This document shows positions 33,501-42,163 of a DNA stretch of 64,000 nucleotides, one piece after another. Origin of the DNA: JACSRF01 sp963695505 (GTDB lineage: Bacteria; Chloroflexota; Anaerolineae; Promineifilales; Promineifilaceae); contig CAVOGX010000014.1 of NCBI GenBank assembly GCA_963695505.1, forward strand, positions 62,001 to 126,000, in the 5' to 3' direction. The translations under genes and the position numbers were made by a program. A model generated the notes under the pieces. That model ran no database searches. It was not told the origin of the DNA and worked only from the letters and a program-made list of their open reading frames with translations. Positions within the stretch are counted from its first letter, which is position 1; each line of letters opens with the position of its first letter.

Positions 33501-36500
33501 CTCGGGTAAATCGCTTGGCCCCTCGTCTTCTTGAATTTCAGCCTCCATTTCGGGGAGCAAATCTAGGTCTATTAGGTCTTCTTCCGTGTCCTCTCCCCCT
33601 TCTTCCAGTTCGCTGAGCCATTCTTCAGCCACTTCTTCGGCTTCTCCTTCAGGGGTCAGGTCATCTAATTCTTCGCCCATTTCTGCTGCGGAAAACTCAT
33701 CCATCATCAGGGCATCCTCAGCCTCTTCCTGCTCGTCAGACCAGTCAACCCCTTCTGAGTCAGGCTCAAGTTCTGCCAGCAAATCGTCCAATTGGAGAGC
33801 TTCTTCAGCCTCTATTTCTGACGCATCCATTTCAAAGGCAAGTTCTGCGGCAGTTTCTTCTTCCATGGCATCGCCCTCGGGCAGCCCAGGATCGGTAGCC
33901 AGTTCAGCCAGCCAGGCCGCGGCGTCCGCCGAAGTCAACTCTTTCCGGGACCATTCTTCATCATCGTCTTCTGGTTCCGCAGCAGAGGGGAGCTCTGAAG
34001 GGATATCGGCTGCCTCCAGGTCAGACAGCCATTCCAGCGCATCGTCTTTTGCCGATAATGTATCCAGCTCTGCTTGAAGCATATCGCCCGGTTCGGAAGC
34101 CATTTCGTCAAGCCAGGATAGGGCATCAGCTTCGGCCGCTGCCGGTTCAATTTCTTCGGGTAAATCCGTTAAGATGGTTGCTTCGGGGTCCAGGTCGGCA
34201 AAATATGGTTCTTCAACCTCTGGAGCTTCGTCTTCGCTTTCTTCTGGCGCTTCCTGCTGCGTAGCCAAAGCGTCCAGCCAGAGGGTGCTGGTATCTTTTC
34301 CCTCTTGCTCGTCTTCAAAGCCAAGATCGAAGTCTTCTGGTTCTTCGGAAGGAGGAGTTTCGTCAGAAACGGCCGTTTCATCTTGCAGCCAGTCTAACAT
34401 ATTCGTAGCCCCGGTTACCGCCTCTTCAGCACTTACTTCTTCTTCAGACAAGGCATCAAACAACACCTCGGGCTCCGCTTCATCTGCTGTCGGGCTTGTT
34501 TGCGACAAGTCCTGAATCCAGTCAGGCATTTCCGCGGGTTCCAATTCGGCCGCAGCATCTTTATCTGGGCCAGGTGCATTTGCTAACTCCTGGAGCCAAT
34601 CGCTGGTTTCTTCCATCTCTTCTGGCGCTGGTTTATCTTCAGGCATTTCAGGTACAGGTTGTGCCATTTCATCCTTCTCTGCCATTTCTACTGCCTCCAT
34701 CTCGCCGCTATCGGTTGGCTCTAGTGTCAGCCAATCTAATAAACTACTACCTTTTTCTTCTAGGGATGCTTCTTCAGCCGATCCCATGGCCGCAAATGAT
34801 TCAAGGATTTCATCTTCGTCCGGCACGCCCGCATCTTCATCTGCAAAGTCAGGCAAAGAGATAAAATCGTCCTCAGCCGCTTCGGTTTCAGACACATCAG
34901 CAGACAGCCATTCAGGGAGGTCCGATCCACTCAAATCCGAAGTAGCCAGGGCAGGTTCTTCACCTAACCGGGACAAGTCTATGTCACCGGTGGGTGACGT
35001 CAAATCTTCGGAATCGCCCAGGCTTGTACCAAACAACCACGCCGGTAGCTCACCGCTCTCCGGTTCTTCGTCCTCAATTGGACCAGCAGCCCACCCCTCT
35101 TCGGTCAACATTTCCGGAGGGGTTGTAGGCTGCTCTACATCTACTTTTTCTGCCATTTCGGGTAAACGATCAGAATCGGACACCCGAATTGTGTCATCGA
35201 TGACAGCGCCCGACAGGCTGCCAAAAAGTTCTTCGATAAAGGCATCGTCTTCTTCAGATTCTTCCTCCATCACCGGCTCGCCCAAGTCGCTGCTGAGCAG
35301 CCAATCAGGCAGTTCCTCCTGGCCCCCTTCGAGCATGCTGGTTACCAGTCCCGGTGAATCAGACAGTTCTGTCAATTCCAGGGCATCTTCTGAGGAAAGG
35401 TCTGCCTCGCCAGCAACGGCCGTTTCCTCGTGCCCTTCTTCCTCATCCTCCGCCGCAAACAACCAATCAAACTCTTCCTCAGGCTCTTCAGACGGCCCCA
35501 TGAGCGCTTCTTCTACCGGCACGCCTTCGGGTTCGCTGAGTAAATCGGGGGGAATCTCATCTAATGGAGAGGTCATCAACCAATGGGGAACACCCTCCTC
35601 ATCAATCTCCTCTATTTCTTCGCCGGATGACTCGTCGGCAGGCGGTGGCCCGAAGGGTCCTGTCATCAACCAGGCAGGTATTTCCTGGCCATCGGCTTTA
35701 GTGGAAGGCGTTTCAGCAGGAACGGCCGTTTCTCCCTTTTGATCTTCCTCATCAGGCAGCTCCAGGCTTTCAGCAACATCGGGAGCGGTTGCCGCTTCCT
35801 TTGCTTTATCAACAAACCAATCTGTTTCAAAATCCAGCCTTTCTTGTGTCGGGTCTGAAAACCAATCCGTGCCGCCGTCGCTTGCTTGTGCATCTGCCAG
35901 TTCGTCAAAGCTTAACCAGTCCACGGCCGAATCTACGTCCAGTTGCGATAAATCTGAGTCGTCCTCCGTTGAGGCAACCAACCACTCAGGCATTTCTTGA
36001 ATCCCTGTGCCCGGTTCCTCTTCCGCGTCAAGGAGGCCGGAAAAATCCAACAGCGCCGAACTGGTCGGGTCCTTTTCCCCATCTTCTACTAGCGGTGAAC
36101 TGCCTTCCAGCTCTGCCAGCCAATCCTCTTCGGGCACGGTTGCAGTAGCCGTGGGCATTTCATCCTGGAACCAATCGCTTCTCAATGCAGTGGGGCTAGC
36201 AATTTCTTCAGCTTCTTCACTCTCTTCTACAGGATCTGCTAAATCCTGCAGCCAGCTATAAATCTCGTCTTCATCCGATTCTGCAAGGTCTTCTACCCAA
36301 TCCGCCCCCACATCTGCCACGTCAGAGGGTTCTTCTCCCATGGTATCCATGGTTGTCACCTCAACGTGCTCGGGAATGAGCGGTGCGCCGGCTGCGCGAA
36401 AAGCCCGGCCAACGGCCGTTTCCGGGTCAAAGTCTTGCTTAGAAATGCGCGTTAACTCTTGCAGGCTCTGTAAATATGCCCGCGCCTCATCCACGCGCCC

Positions 36501-37142
36501 TGTTAAGAGCCAAATCTCCCCCAAAATTGCATTCACCGGGATACAGTTGGGCAGTTTATCCAGAACCCGCAAACAAACGCTTACTGCTTCTACCCGTTGT
36601 CCATCGCGCCAGAGCGCTTCGGCTAACAAGACGTCTAAATCAATACGCTCTCCATCTCCATTCTCAGACCGGGCGGCCTGCAGTTCATTGATAGCCAACC
36701 CATACATCTCGCTGCGAAAATAGAGGTGCGCCAGTGCTTTACGGTTCGGCTGGAGCGCATCAGTTTTTCGCTGGTTCTGGGTCTTGCGGTATAGCGCCTG
36801 TAACTCCTGTCTGATAGCATTATTGTATGGCTCAAGTTCAAAGGCGCGCTCCATATGCCACAATGCCTGGGCAGAGCGTTTTTCCTCACGGTGAATGAGC
36901 GACAACCCGACATGGGCAATGAAATCGTTGGGATCAGCGCTGAGAACCCGGTGAAACACATCCGCAGCATCGGAATATTGATGTTGTTCCAAAAGTGCTT
37001 TAGCCAGGGCGCGATAAGTTGGGATATGGCGGGGGTGCTGCTTAAGAATGTGGCGGCAGTGCTGGGTGGCTTCATGAAAACGTCCGCCTTCCAATAGCTG
37101 GTCAATTAATTTTAGATAATCTGGGAGGAAAGTTGTAGCCAC
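30504..37142 (-). CDS. Giant acidic TPR protein with repeated WL modules
   Basis: A product of about 2212 residues I cannot assign to a named family. Residues 1-260 hold TPR-like helical pairs (KLIDQLLEGGRFHEATQHCR; ALAKALLEQHQYSDAADVFH). From there to about 2110 the chain is dominated by Asp and Glu with short modules built on W-L: PAWLMTGPF, PDWLLSSDLG, PEWLSADVS, LDWLQDE, MAWLAELAAEQG. Three near-identical copies of FPEDAMFPRDVGVPTDVPEE occur (32681-32786, 32295-32402, 31576-31679). The last 90 residues are again TPR-like (AIDIGDLPGAIQIFKELIES; AYMRNGQLQKALDTYRQALD). No signal peptide or membrane segment. I use a GTG at 37142 with a GAGGGG site; ATG at 37190 lacks one. Scaffold or adaptor roles are inference. 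Seven ACGGCCGT copies lie within it. Confidence 0.85.
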   Translation of the reverse strand: MATTFLPDYLKLIDQLLEGGRFHEATQHCRHILKQHPRHIPTYRALAKALLEQHQYSDAADVFHRVLSADPNDFIAHVGLSLIHREEKRSAQALWHMERAFELEPYNNAIRQELQALYRKTQNQRKTDALQPNRKALAHLYFRSEMYGLAINELQAARSENGDGERIDLDVLLAEALWRDGQRVEAVSVCLRVLDKLPNCIPVNAILGEIWLLTGRVDEARAYLQSLQELTRISKQDFDPETAVGRAFRAAGAPLIPEHVEVTTMDTMGEEPSDVADVGADWVEDLAESDEDEIYSWLQDLADPVEESEEAEEIASPTALRSDWFQDEMPTATATVPEEDWLAELEGSSPLVEDGEKDPTSSALLDFSGLLDAEEEPGTGIQEMPEWLVASTEDDSDLSQLDVDSAVDWLSFDELADAQASDGGTDWFSDPTQERLDFETDWFVDKAKEAATAPDVAESLELPDEEDQKGETAVPAETPSTKADGQEIPAWLMTGPFGPPPADESSGEEIEEIDEEGVPHWLMTSPLDEIPPDLLSEPEGVPVEEALMGPSEEPEEEFDWLFAAEDEEEGHEETAVAGEADLSSEDALELTELSDSPGLVTSMLEGGQEELPDWLLSSDLGEPVMEEESEEDDAFIEELFGSLSGAVIDDTIRVSDSDRLPEMAEKVDVEQPTTPPEMLTEEGWAAGPIEDEEPESGELPAWLFGTSLGDSEDLTSPTGDIDLSRLGEEPALATSDLSGSDLPEWLSADVSETEAAEDDFISLPDFADEDAGVPDEDEILESFAAMGSAEEASLEEKGSSLLDWLTLEPTDSGEMEAVEMAEKDEMAQPVPEMPEDKPAPEEMEETSDWLQELANAPGPDKDAAAELEPAEMPDWIQDLSQTSPTADEAEPEVLFDALSEEEVSAEEAVTGATNMLDWLQDETAVSDETPPSEEPEDFDLGFEDEQEGKDTSTLWLDALATQQEAPEESEDEAPEVEEPYFADLDPEATILTDLPEEIEPAAAEADALSWLDEMASEPGDMLQAELDTLSAKDDALEWLSDLEAADIPSELPSAAEPEDDDEEWSRKELTSADAAAWLAELATDPGLPEGDAMEEETAAELAFEMDASEIEAEEALQLDDLLAELEPDSEGVDWSDEQEEAEDALMMDEFSAAEMGEELDDLTPEGEAEEVAEEWLSELEEGGEDTEEDLIDLDLLPEMEAEIQEDEGPSDLPEDEEAIEGLAELVYEDDEAAVAAEEALEDLPAPAESEIVPEVDSWLDGLIDEEEELDTEFTLGELLGDAEDEVDDWLEDVTEEPQVDALETVAEYEAQSEFVAEADLADFSLDDDSEEEDVAAWLDGLTDEAEIDLASLSAEREDMIAGLVDTADSDDLLEEDEGEDVLAWLGDLAAETVDELEIAEEEDSTIGEPEPEMAVDDAAEPDEEDELTWLGDLTEETAQKAEIVDEEATDITFPEDAMFPRDVGVPTDVPEELDDTMAWLAELAAEQGVSLEELELDGDEAPAEETFEEADIEEPAEVPSAEIDDAMAWLEHLAAEQGTPIEPLPTVADRALAEHLEEDELAAAEPDELETAVAAETDLTFPEDAMFPRDVGEPTDVPEEVDDAMEWLQDLMAEQGLEPELEDELVEVSIPEDIQPEAAAELEPVAEEEPDVTPEPVDEVALALDWLEEIAMVDAAKVEVDESISVVDPAATDLFAALDWVEQQLAEPPAAEELDLGIDVDEIPEDPEQALAWLAGMAEEDEEELPEEAVGMAEETETAVSPTLTPTEEDLVEEFPDDPDAAMAWLDQIAAEQEAMVVDEEVETAAPPKAPAAAGDETEIIFPEDAMFPRDVGVPTDVPEELDDTMDWLEDLMAEQGLSMDDLETDEETTETAVAAAPELLEEEAVIADAPALEEATVAEVDESLEDEQDADLDAMFATEAEAQVDEISAVDELEQVDTVQDEEPAESLLDAAEPAPEELLDLDDDSMEDTFDKEEEIQTGGLGWLDELVADEESGEIDLVATEEEEEDSGSDKPEMAQDVPEIPVELGTEYDINAELVESWPKWLNSDEEDQSGIGETGWLKSFGETDVSSWLTAEDEVMASGIFEDITLPQTGPLRSAAFDVGDVPDVDTNLLSEKPEPTFDSSIMTVDEEKLEAARKAIDIGDLPGAIQIFKELIESGRGLSIIIADLETAVQKNPKEAPVRRLLGDAYMRNGQLQKALDTYRQALDNM
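31576..31679 (-). repeat. Internal repeat copy 3 in the giant acidic gene
   Basis: Encodes FPEDAMFPRDVGVPTDVPEE followed by LDDTMDWLEDLMAEQG. It is one of three copies with near-identical protein sequence, the others being at 32295-32402 and 32681-32786. Synonymous positions differ among the copies, so the repeats are not very recent. Confidence 0.85.
32295..32402 (-). repeat. Internal repeat copy 2 in the giant acidic gene
   Basis: Encodes FPEDAMFPRDVGEPTDVPEE followed by VDDAMEWLQDLMAEQG. Compared with copies 1 and 3 there is one change (V to E) in the first 20 residues. Confidence 0.85.
32681..32786 (-). repeat. Internal repeat copy 1 in the giant acidic gene
   Basis: Encodes FPEDAMFPRDVGVPTDVPEE followed by LDDTMAWLAELAAEQG. 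A shorter relative (IDDAMAWLEHLAAEQG) follows it without the FPEDAM half, so the W-L half is the more common unit. Confidence 0.85.
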
Positions 37143-37254
37143 ACGAACCCCTCGGGCAGTTTGCCACAAAAAACCCTGGTAGACGACCATTGGTTTTGTG
37201 GGCGCAAATCATTCATTTATTGTCAACTTAGGCAAATATTATGCAAAGTTTATC

Positions 37255-38292
37255 TTAATATGGCAAGTGCCGCCGTTTAAGTTGCAGTAGTATATCAGTC
37301 ACGTCTTGCTCTGGTTCGGGCATCGGACCGAGCGGATCATGAATGCTATCCTTGGCCAACAAGGCATAAAGCGCGTTAAGCACGCCATAAGTTAGGGCCG
37401 TTTGATGATAGCCACCTTCTAACACATAGAGGATACGGCCGTTACACAGTCTTTCGGCCAGGTTAATCAGCGCGCGAGATAAATGAGCATACCCTGTTAA
37501 TGTCAGTCCGGCGGCCGCCAATGGGTCTTGCCAATGGGCATCAAAACCAGCGGAAACCAAAATCAAATCGGGCTGAAAACTCTCTGCTTTGGGGGAAATT
37601 AGCTCATTTAGAATACGGCCGTATCCCAAATCGCCCACATGGGGCGGCAAAGGCACGTTGATGGTATATCCATTACCCTGCCCCTTGCCAGTCTCGCTTA
37701 AAGACCCAATGCCCGGATAAAAGTAGTAGGGATTATACAAATGCAACGAGGCAAACAACACGCTGTGGTCGTCATAGAAAATGTGCTGGGTACCATTCCC
37801 ATGATGCACGTCATAATCAACAATGAGCACCCGTCGCGCGCCATGGACGATTTGCGCATGCCGTGCAGCAACTGCCACATTATTAAACAGGCAGAAGCCT
37901 CCTGCGCGGTCACTTTCGGCATGATGCCCAGGCGGGCGTACCAGCGCAAAGCCATTGCGCACTTGCCCGGTCATAATGGCATCTACTGCCGCTATGGTTC
38001 CGCCGGCAGCCTGCAAGGCCAGCATGTAGCTCTCGGGAGTAACATAGGTATCGCCGTAGTCCAAAACGCCGCCACCCCGCAGCGCCTCTTCCCGTACGCG
38101 TTCAATGTGGGCGGCTGTGTGCACCCGACGTAGCTGTTCTGTGGTGGCAGCAATAGGAGAAACGGCCGTTAAATCAGCCAACACGCCAAAACGTTCCAAT
38201 GTGGGCATCAACTGCGCTAGACGACCGTGGTTTTCGGGGTGATTCCACTTGGTGTGTGCATGAGCTGGGGCAAAAACTAAAGCTGTACCCAT
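37255..38292 (-). CDS. Histone deacetylase-family (acetoin utilisation/AcuC-like) protein
   Basis: A zinc-dependent deacetylase of the arginase/HDAC fold; bacterial members act on small acetylated amines or on acetyl-lysine proteins. 345 residues. Catalytic marks are visible: VRPPGHHAESDRAGGFCLFN (His-His pair), VLIVDYDVHHGNGTQHIFYD (zinc Asp and His), ILVSAGFDAHWQDPLAAAGL (second zinc Asp) and the Tyr region VLEGGYHQTAL. It lies upstream of the giant acidic gene with about 110 nt between, on the same strand, and may be cotranscribed with it. No promoter could be called in that gap. Confidence 0.93.
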   Translation of the reverse strand: MGTALVFAPAHAHTKWNHPENHGRLAQLMPTLERFGVLADLTAVSPIAATTEQLRRVHTAAHIERVREEALRGGGVLDYGDTYVTPESYMLALQAAGGTIAAVDAIMTGQVRNGFALVRPPGHHAESDRAGGFCLFNNVAVAARHAQIVHGARRVLIVDYDVHHGNGTQHIFYDDHSVLFASLHLYNPYYFYPGIGSLSETGKGQGNGYTINVPLPPHVGDLGYGRILNELISPKAESFQPDLILVSAGFDAHWQDPLAAAGLTLTGYAHLSRALINLAERLCNGRILYVLEGGYHQTALTYGVLNALYALLAKDSIHDPLGPMPEPEQDVTDILLQLKRRHLPY

Positions 38293-38350
38293 CCGTTATC
38301 CCCTCTCCTCATTCAACATAAATCAATGTCATTATACCACACCGCTCAAT

Positions 38351-38383
38351 AAAAATAGGGGTGTGGCCTTTGGCTACACCCCT
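38351..38383 (-). terminator. Intrinsic terminator of hppA (copy 1)
   Basis: AGGGGTGT (38357 on) pairs with ACACCCCT, extended inside by GCC/GGC, with a TTT loop. On the minus strand the stem is followed by ATTTTTATT. It lies 28 nt after the hppA stop and before the HDAC gene. Confidence 0.85.
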
Positions 38384-38411
38384 ACTATTTTCAATAAGGT
38401 TTGTACTGCAT

Positions 38412-40715
38412 TTAGCCACCTAGCAACATATTCAGCAGCCCTCTTCCTGCGTCGAAATAAGTGATCAAACCAGCAAATACAACTGAAGCCATGGACATCA
38501 ACTTGATCAGAATGTTCAACGAAGGGCCAGAAGTATCCTTGAACGGGTCTCCTACCGTGTCGCCAACTATGGCGCCCTTGTGGGCATCGGATCCTTTACC
38601 GCCAAAATTCCCTTCCTCAATATATTTTTTGGCATTGTCCCAGGCGCCGCCAGAATTGGCCATCATAATCGCCAGCGAAAATCCCGCCGTTAAGGTGCCA
38701 GTCAATAAACCCAGAACACCGGCAACACCAAACAGCACGCCCACTATAACAGGTACCAACAAAGCCAGCAGCGAGGGCGCAATCATCTCTTTCTGCGCTG
38801 ACACCGTGCTTATCTCTACACAGCGCGCATAATCAGGCCGGGACGTCCCGGCCAAAATTCCCGCATCTTCACGGAACTGGCGTCGTACTTCTTCAACCAT
38901 GCCACCCGCTGCCCGACCTACGGCACGCATGGTCATGGCGGAAAAGTAAAAGGCGGTAGCCGCCCCGATAAACACGCCAATGAGAACGGCCGGATTCAGA
39001 ATTGTGACGTTGTAATAAGACATGAAGTCTTGCATGTTCCACAACTCAATGGAACGGCCGTCCACCAGTGGCAGATCCACCCGCCCATGCAGCGTTAATG
39101 AAAGACGAACCTCTTCTAAATATGCCGACAACAAAGCCAGGGAGGTTAGCGCTGCTGAGCCGATGGCAAACCCTTTTCCCATTGCTGCTGTGGTGTTGCC
39201 CACTGCATCCAATTGATCTGTGCGCTCTCTCACGCGCGGATCCAGCCCTGCCATCTCCGCATTCCCCCCAGCATTGTCGGCAATGGGTCCGTACGCATCA
39301 GTGGCCAGCGTAAAACCAAGAGTAGAGAGCATGGCCACTGCCGCAATTCCTACCCCATACAGCCCCATGGAAATATTGCTCGCTCCACCCATTATGTAAA
39401 AACTCACCGAAATACCCGAAACAATTGCCAAAACAGGGATACCGGCCGATTCCATGCCCACTGCCAAGCCCTCTATCAACAAGGTTGCCGTACTGTTGCC
39501 AGCCTGGCCAGCAATATCTCGTGTTGGCTTGTAAGCATGGGAAGTGTAGTACTCTGTCGCTTTACCCACCACAATCCCCACAACTAAACCAACCAAAATT
39601 GATATCCAAACTGCCCAGGCATTTGGCAAATCCAATATCAAAACAATAGGCAAGGCCAGAATTGCAATGCCCAAAGAACTGCCAAACAATCCACGGCTGA
39701 GGGCATTAATTAACTGCGCCTGGCTGGCGCCCTCCTGGGCGCGAACCAGGTAAATGCCAATGATTGACAATGCCACACCAATTGCGGCTAAGACCAGGGG
39801 AGCAGAAATGTAGCGAAGCTGCAAGCTCATCACTTCTTGGATATTGGTGGGGTCAACACCTAGCGATGTACCCCCCACAACCACAGCGGCAACGCCGAGG
39901 GCAGAGGTAGCCAAAATTGACCCGGCATACGATTCATAAAGGTCTGCCCCCATTCCGGCAACGTCCCCTACATTGTCACCAACATTATCGGCAATCGTTG
40001 CGGGGTTGCGGGGATCGTCTTCTGGGATACCAGCCTCGACTTTGCCCACCAGGTCTGCCCCCACATCAGCAGCCTTTGTGTAAATGCCGCCACCTACTCG
40101 GGCAAACAATGCCTGCGTAGAGGCGCCCATGCCAAAGCTCAACATGGTCGCCGTAATTTGCGGGAGTGGGTTAATTGCCTCACGAATAAAATCGGCCGGA
40201 GCCAGATAATATAAAATTAGAAACCAGACGGTGATGTCCAGCAAAACAAAACCAACCACCACCAAACCCATGACTGCGCCGGCTCGTAATGCTACTTTCA
40301 AGCCGCTATCCAGACTTTTGCTGGACGCATGGGCGGCCCTCGCAGAAGCGTTGGTTGCGGTTTTCATACCTATAAAACCACATAAAGCTGAAAAAATACC
40401 CCCGGTCAGAAAAGCCACCGGCACAATGGGGTTCTGTAATTCTAAAAATGATAAAACCACAAAAATAAGAAAAAGTGCCGCAAAAACCAGAGAGACAACG
40501 CGATATTGTCGCTTTAGGTAAGCCATGGCCCCTTCCCGCACCGCTTGGGCAATCTCGATCATGGCCGCTGTGCCTTCACTCTCGCCCATAACCTGGCGGT
40601 AAAAGACCCATGCGTAAGAAAGGGCCAAAATGGCGCCTATCGGGGCGAGCCACCAGATGAGGGGAAGGGCTGCACGTTCAAAACCACTACTTTGCGCTAA
40701 AAAGATGGTGTCCAT
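38412..40715 (-). CDS. hppA: Membrane-bound pyrophosphatase, potassium-dependent type
   Basis: Pumps ions across the membrane using pyrophosphate hydrolysis. 767 residues with about 16 membrane segments. The substrate site is intact: GGGIYTKAADVGADLVGKVE, PEDDPRNPATIADNVGDNVG, and near the C-terminus GAWDNAKKYIEEG and GDTVGDPFKDTSGPSLN. The signature GNTTAAMGKG has Ala510 and Gly513, the pattern of K+-dependent enzymes. The gate glutamate is in DLYESYAG, three residues after the aspartate, as in Na+-pumping pyrophosphatases; so Na+ transport is plausible but not proven. The gene has a promoter at 40850-40878 and a leader with two terminator-like hairpins. A divergent homologue lies at 42243. 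Confidence 0.96.
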   Translation of the reverse strand: MDTIFLAQSSGFERAALPLIWWLAPIGAILALSYAWVFYRQVMGESEGTAAMIEIAQAVREGAMAYLKRQYRVVSLVFAALFLIFVVLSFLELQNPIVPVAFLTGGIFSALCGFIGMKTATNASARAAHASSKSLDSGLKVALRAGAVMGLVVVGFVLLDITVWFLILYYLAPADFIREAINPLPQITATMLSFGMGASTQALFARVGGGIYTKAADVGADLVGKVEAGIPEDDPRNPATIADNVGDNVGDVAGMGADLYESYAGSILATSALGVAAVVVGGTSLGVDPTNIQEVMSLQLRYISAPLVLAAIGVALSIIGIYLVRAQEGASQAQLINALSRGLFGSSLGIAILALPIVLILDLPNAWAVWISILVGLVVGIVVGKATEYYTSHAYKPTRDIAGQAGNSTATLLIEGLAVGMESAGIPVLAIVSGISVSFYIMGGASNISMGLYGVGIAAVAMLSTLGFTLATDAYGPIADNAGGNAEMAGLDPRVRERTDQLDAVGNTTAAMGKGFAIGSAALTSLALLSAYLEEVRLSLTLHGRVDLPLVDGRSIELWNMQDFMSYYNVTILNPAVLIGVFIGAATAFYFSAMTMRAVGRAAGGMVEEVRRQFREDAGILAGTSRPDYARCVEISTVSAQKEMIAPSLLALLVPVIVGVLFGVAGVLGLLTGTLTAGFSLAIMMANSGGAWDNAKKYIEEGNFGGKGSDAHKGAIVGDTVGDPFKDTSGPSLNILIKLMSMASVVFAGLITYFDAGRGLLNMLLGG

Positions 40716-40775
40716 TTGCTTAATTAAGCCTCCTGCGCGAGAAATTGATTCACGTATTGTTGTGGGAATAACAAA

Positions 40776-40837
40776 AAGCGGGCTTCCCCCCGCTTGTTAA
40801 TTTTATCGCGTAAAAAAACCCCCTGTTTTTTTGGGGG
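40776..40837 (-). promoter_or_regulatory. Tandem terminator-like hairpins in the hppA (copy 1) leader
   Basis: Read on the minus strand, CCCCC (40837-40833) pairs with GGGGG (40823-40819) and is followed by seven T. Then AAGCGGG (40795-40789) pairs with CCCGCTT (40782-40776) and is followed by TTT. Both lie between the predicted transcription start (about 40843) and the ATG at 40715, and no minus-strand gene lies upstream to be terminated. This arrangement fits transcription attenuation; the ligand or signal is unknown. Confidence 0.6.
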
Positions 40838-40849
40838 AAAAGCGCGAAG

Positions 40850-40878
40850 ATTGTAACGAATTGCACAACTAATGTCAA
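40850..40878 (-). promoter_or_regulatory. Predicted promoter of hppA (copy 1)
   Basis: On the minus strand TTGACA (40878-40873) and TACAAT (40855-40850) stand 17 nt apart. The predicted transcript begins just before the two terminator-like hairpins. Confidence 0.75.
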
Positions 40879-40922
40879 ACTCCACCAGCGGGTCTTGCAG
40901 GCTTTATGCTCTCTGTTAAACC

Positions 40923-40931
40923 TGTTATAAT
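40923..40931 (+). promoter_or_regulatory. Predicted extended -10 promoter
   Basis: TGTTATAAT gives a full TATAAT with an upstream TGn; no good -35 box at 17 nt (TTTATG). It faces the unknown gene starting at 41006 and is back to back with the hppA promoter. Confidence 0.5.
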
Positions 40932-41005
40932 CCTCTCAAAATGATGGCTAATTAAATCCTTTGCCTGATGGATTAATGATTAACCTAAGGAGACAAAAGC
41001 GCATT

Positions 41006-41770
41006 ATGACCGTTCACCTATACTTATCTCTCATGCCTGAAGCGCTTATTGCGTCAATGCTGCCCCCTGAAGAATTCGGCACCTATTATTCTGTAGGAGA
41101 AACCAAAAAGCAGCGGGGGCAAGCTTTGTTTATTGAGTTAGACCCGGCATTTCGCCACGAATTTTTCCGTATTGAACAAGGTATTGCGCGCTGCGTACCT
41201 CACGAGGATGGCGCACCCAAAAAATCTGTGTACATTGCTACCTATCGTGTCTTGGAGCATGTGCCCCTTTCAGTCATGGGCAAACTGTATTTGGTTACTA
41301 GTTACGGGCAAACGTTGGGTTTGCAACGCAGTAACGAATTACCAGCAGGTGATAGCGACTTTTACATGTACCAAGAATTGACTCCTGTTCACCCCCTGGT
41401 AGTCAGCACGTATAGTCCTAAAAATTTCTACAAATTCATCATCAAAGATCCGGAAAGTATGATTCATTTGCCGGCTATCGCTTTCGTGGAACTTCAGCTT
41501 GGGGAGCTAAGCATTGATCCGGAACATGGGCCTGTTAAGGACCTGCCTTATTCCTTTATTCACCATCTGCGAGAAGTGCTCATTGACTTAAAAACGAAGG
41601 AAATTACTGCAAAGCTGGTAAATCGCGTGCAATCTGTAGAATTCCCATTCCGCATGATCAAAAGCGGAATCTTTATTGGTAATACTGAAGATTTAGCCTA
41701 TTATCCACTGCCACCAAAAGAAAAATTACGGAGTGATTATTATCGTTGGTGGCGATCTGCCAATGCCTGA
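41006..41770 (+). CDS. Unknown conserved-looking protein
   Basis: A 254-residue protein I do not recognise. It begins MTVHLYLSLMPEALIASMLP and is soluble-looking, with mixed hydrophobic and charged segments and no signal peptide or membrane helix. Notable stretches are FGTYYSVGETKKQRGQALFI, HEFFRIEQGIARC, YIATYRVLEHVPLSVMGKLY and PFRMIKSGIFIGNTEDLAYY. AAGGAG lies 13 nt before this ATG, rather far; an ATG 45 nt upstream is in frame but less well placed. It sits between two pyrophosphatase genes with its own promoter and terminator. The codon pattern and length support a real gene; function unknown. Confidence 0.75.
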   Translation: MTVHLYLSLMPEALIASMLPPEEFGTYYSVGETKKQRGQALFIELDPAFRHEFFRIEQGIARCVPHEDGAPKKSVYIATYRVLEHVPLSVMGKLYLVTSYGQTLGLQRSNELPAGDSDFYMYQELTPVHPLVVSTYSPKNFYKFIIKDPESMIHLPAIAFVELQLGELSIDPEHGPVKDLPYSFIHHLREVLIDLKTKEITAKLVNRVQSVEFPFRMIKSGIFIGNTEDLAYYPLPPKEKLRSDYYRWWRSANA

Positions 41771-41774
41771 TTAT

Positions 41775-41811
41775 AAAAGGGCCATCATGCACAACTGCTG
41801 GTGGCCTTTTT
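41775..41811 (+). terminator. Intrinsic terminator after the unknown gene
   Basis: AAAAGGGCCA pairs with TGGTGGCCTTTT with small irregularities around about 14 nt, followed by TTTTT. It starts 5 nt after the stop codon at 41770. Confidence 0.75.
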
Positions 41812-41971
41812 AGTAAATCCATGACACATTGCACCCAAAATCTATGACTTCTATCACTTCCGATGGCACCTATGGGATGGCAACAATGAAGCATTGTAGG
41901 TAGTAATTTCTCTTCTTTTATCTTGGAGCGGTATATGATCCCACCATTCACCGCAAAAAGTGTTTTTTTGG

Positions 41972-42005
41972 CACGCAGTGCATGAATCATGCCTGCGTGT
42001 TTTTT
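41972..42005 (+). terminator. Strong terminator-like hairpin upstream of hppA (copy 2)
   Basis: CACGCAG-T-GCATGA pairs with TCATGC-CTGCGTG around a single A, 13 bp in total, then TTTTTT. It lies 160 nt after the terminator of the preceding gene and 238 nt before the hppA ATG. It may end a small RNA or work as an attenuator of hppA. Confidence 0.7.
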
Positions 42006-42163
42006 ATTAATTGGTGTTTTGTATTCACACCAGAAATTGACACCCACTATTTCTAAAAAGAGAGGTCTCACATGAACCCACTGAATCCCTATCCCTCCTA
42101 ACCACTCTCTTCGCTTCCAGCATGTAGTGTTTTTTTGAGCTTTAGGTTGTCAGAGAATCTGGG

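Noticed and set aside
31327..34077. Long plus-strand, serine-rich open frames opposite the giant acidic gene
   Set aside because: They are the complement of Glu/Asp codons (TTC, TCC, ATC runs) of the acidic protein. No ribosome-binding sites, no domain-like sequence.
37200..37254. A promoter for the giant acidic gene in the gap after the HDAC gene
   Set aside because: A TTGACA is present on the minus strand but has no -10 box at proper distance; the CATAAT further up lacks a -35 box.
41673..42071. Minus-strand frame overlapping the unknown gene and its downstream gap
   Set aside because: It crosses a good plus-strand terminator, overlaps a better-supported gene, and has no ribosome-binding site or family features.
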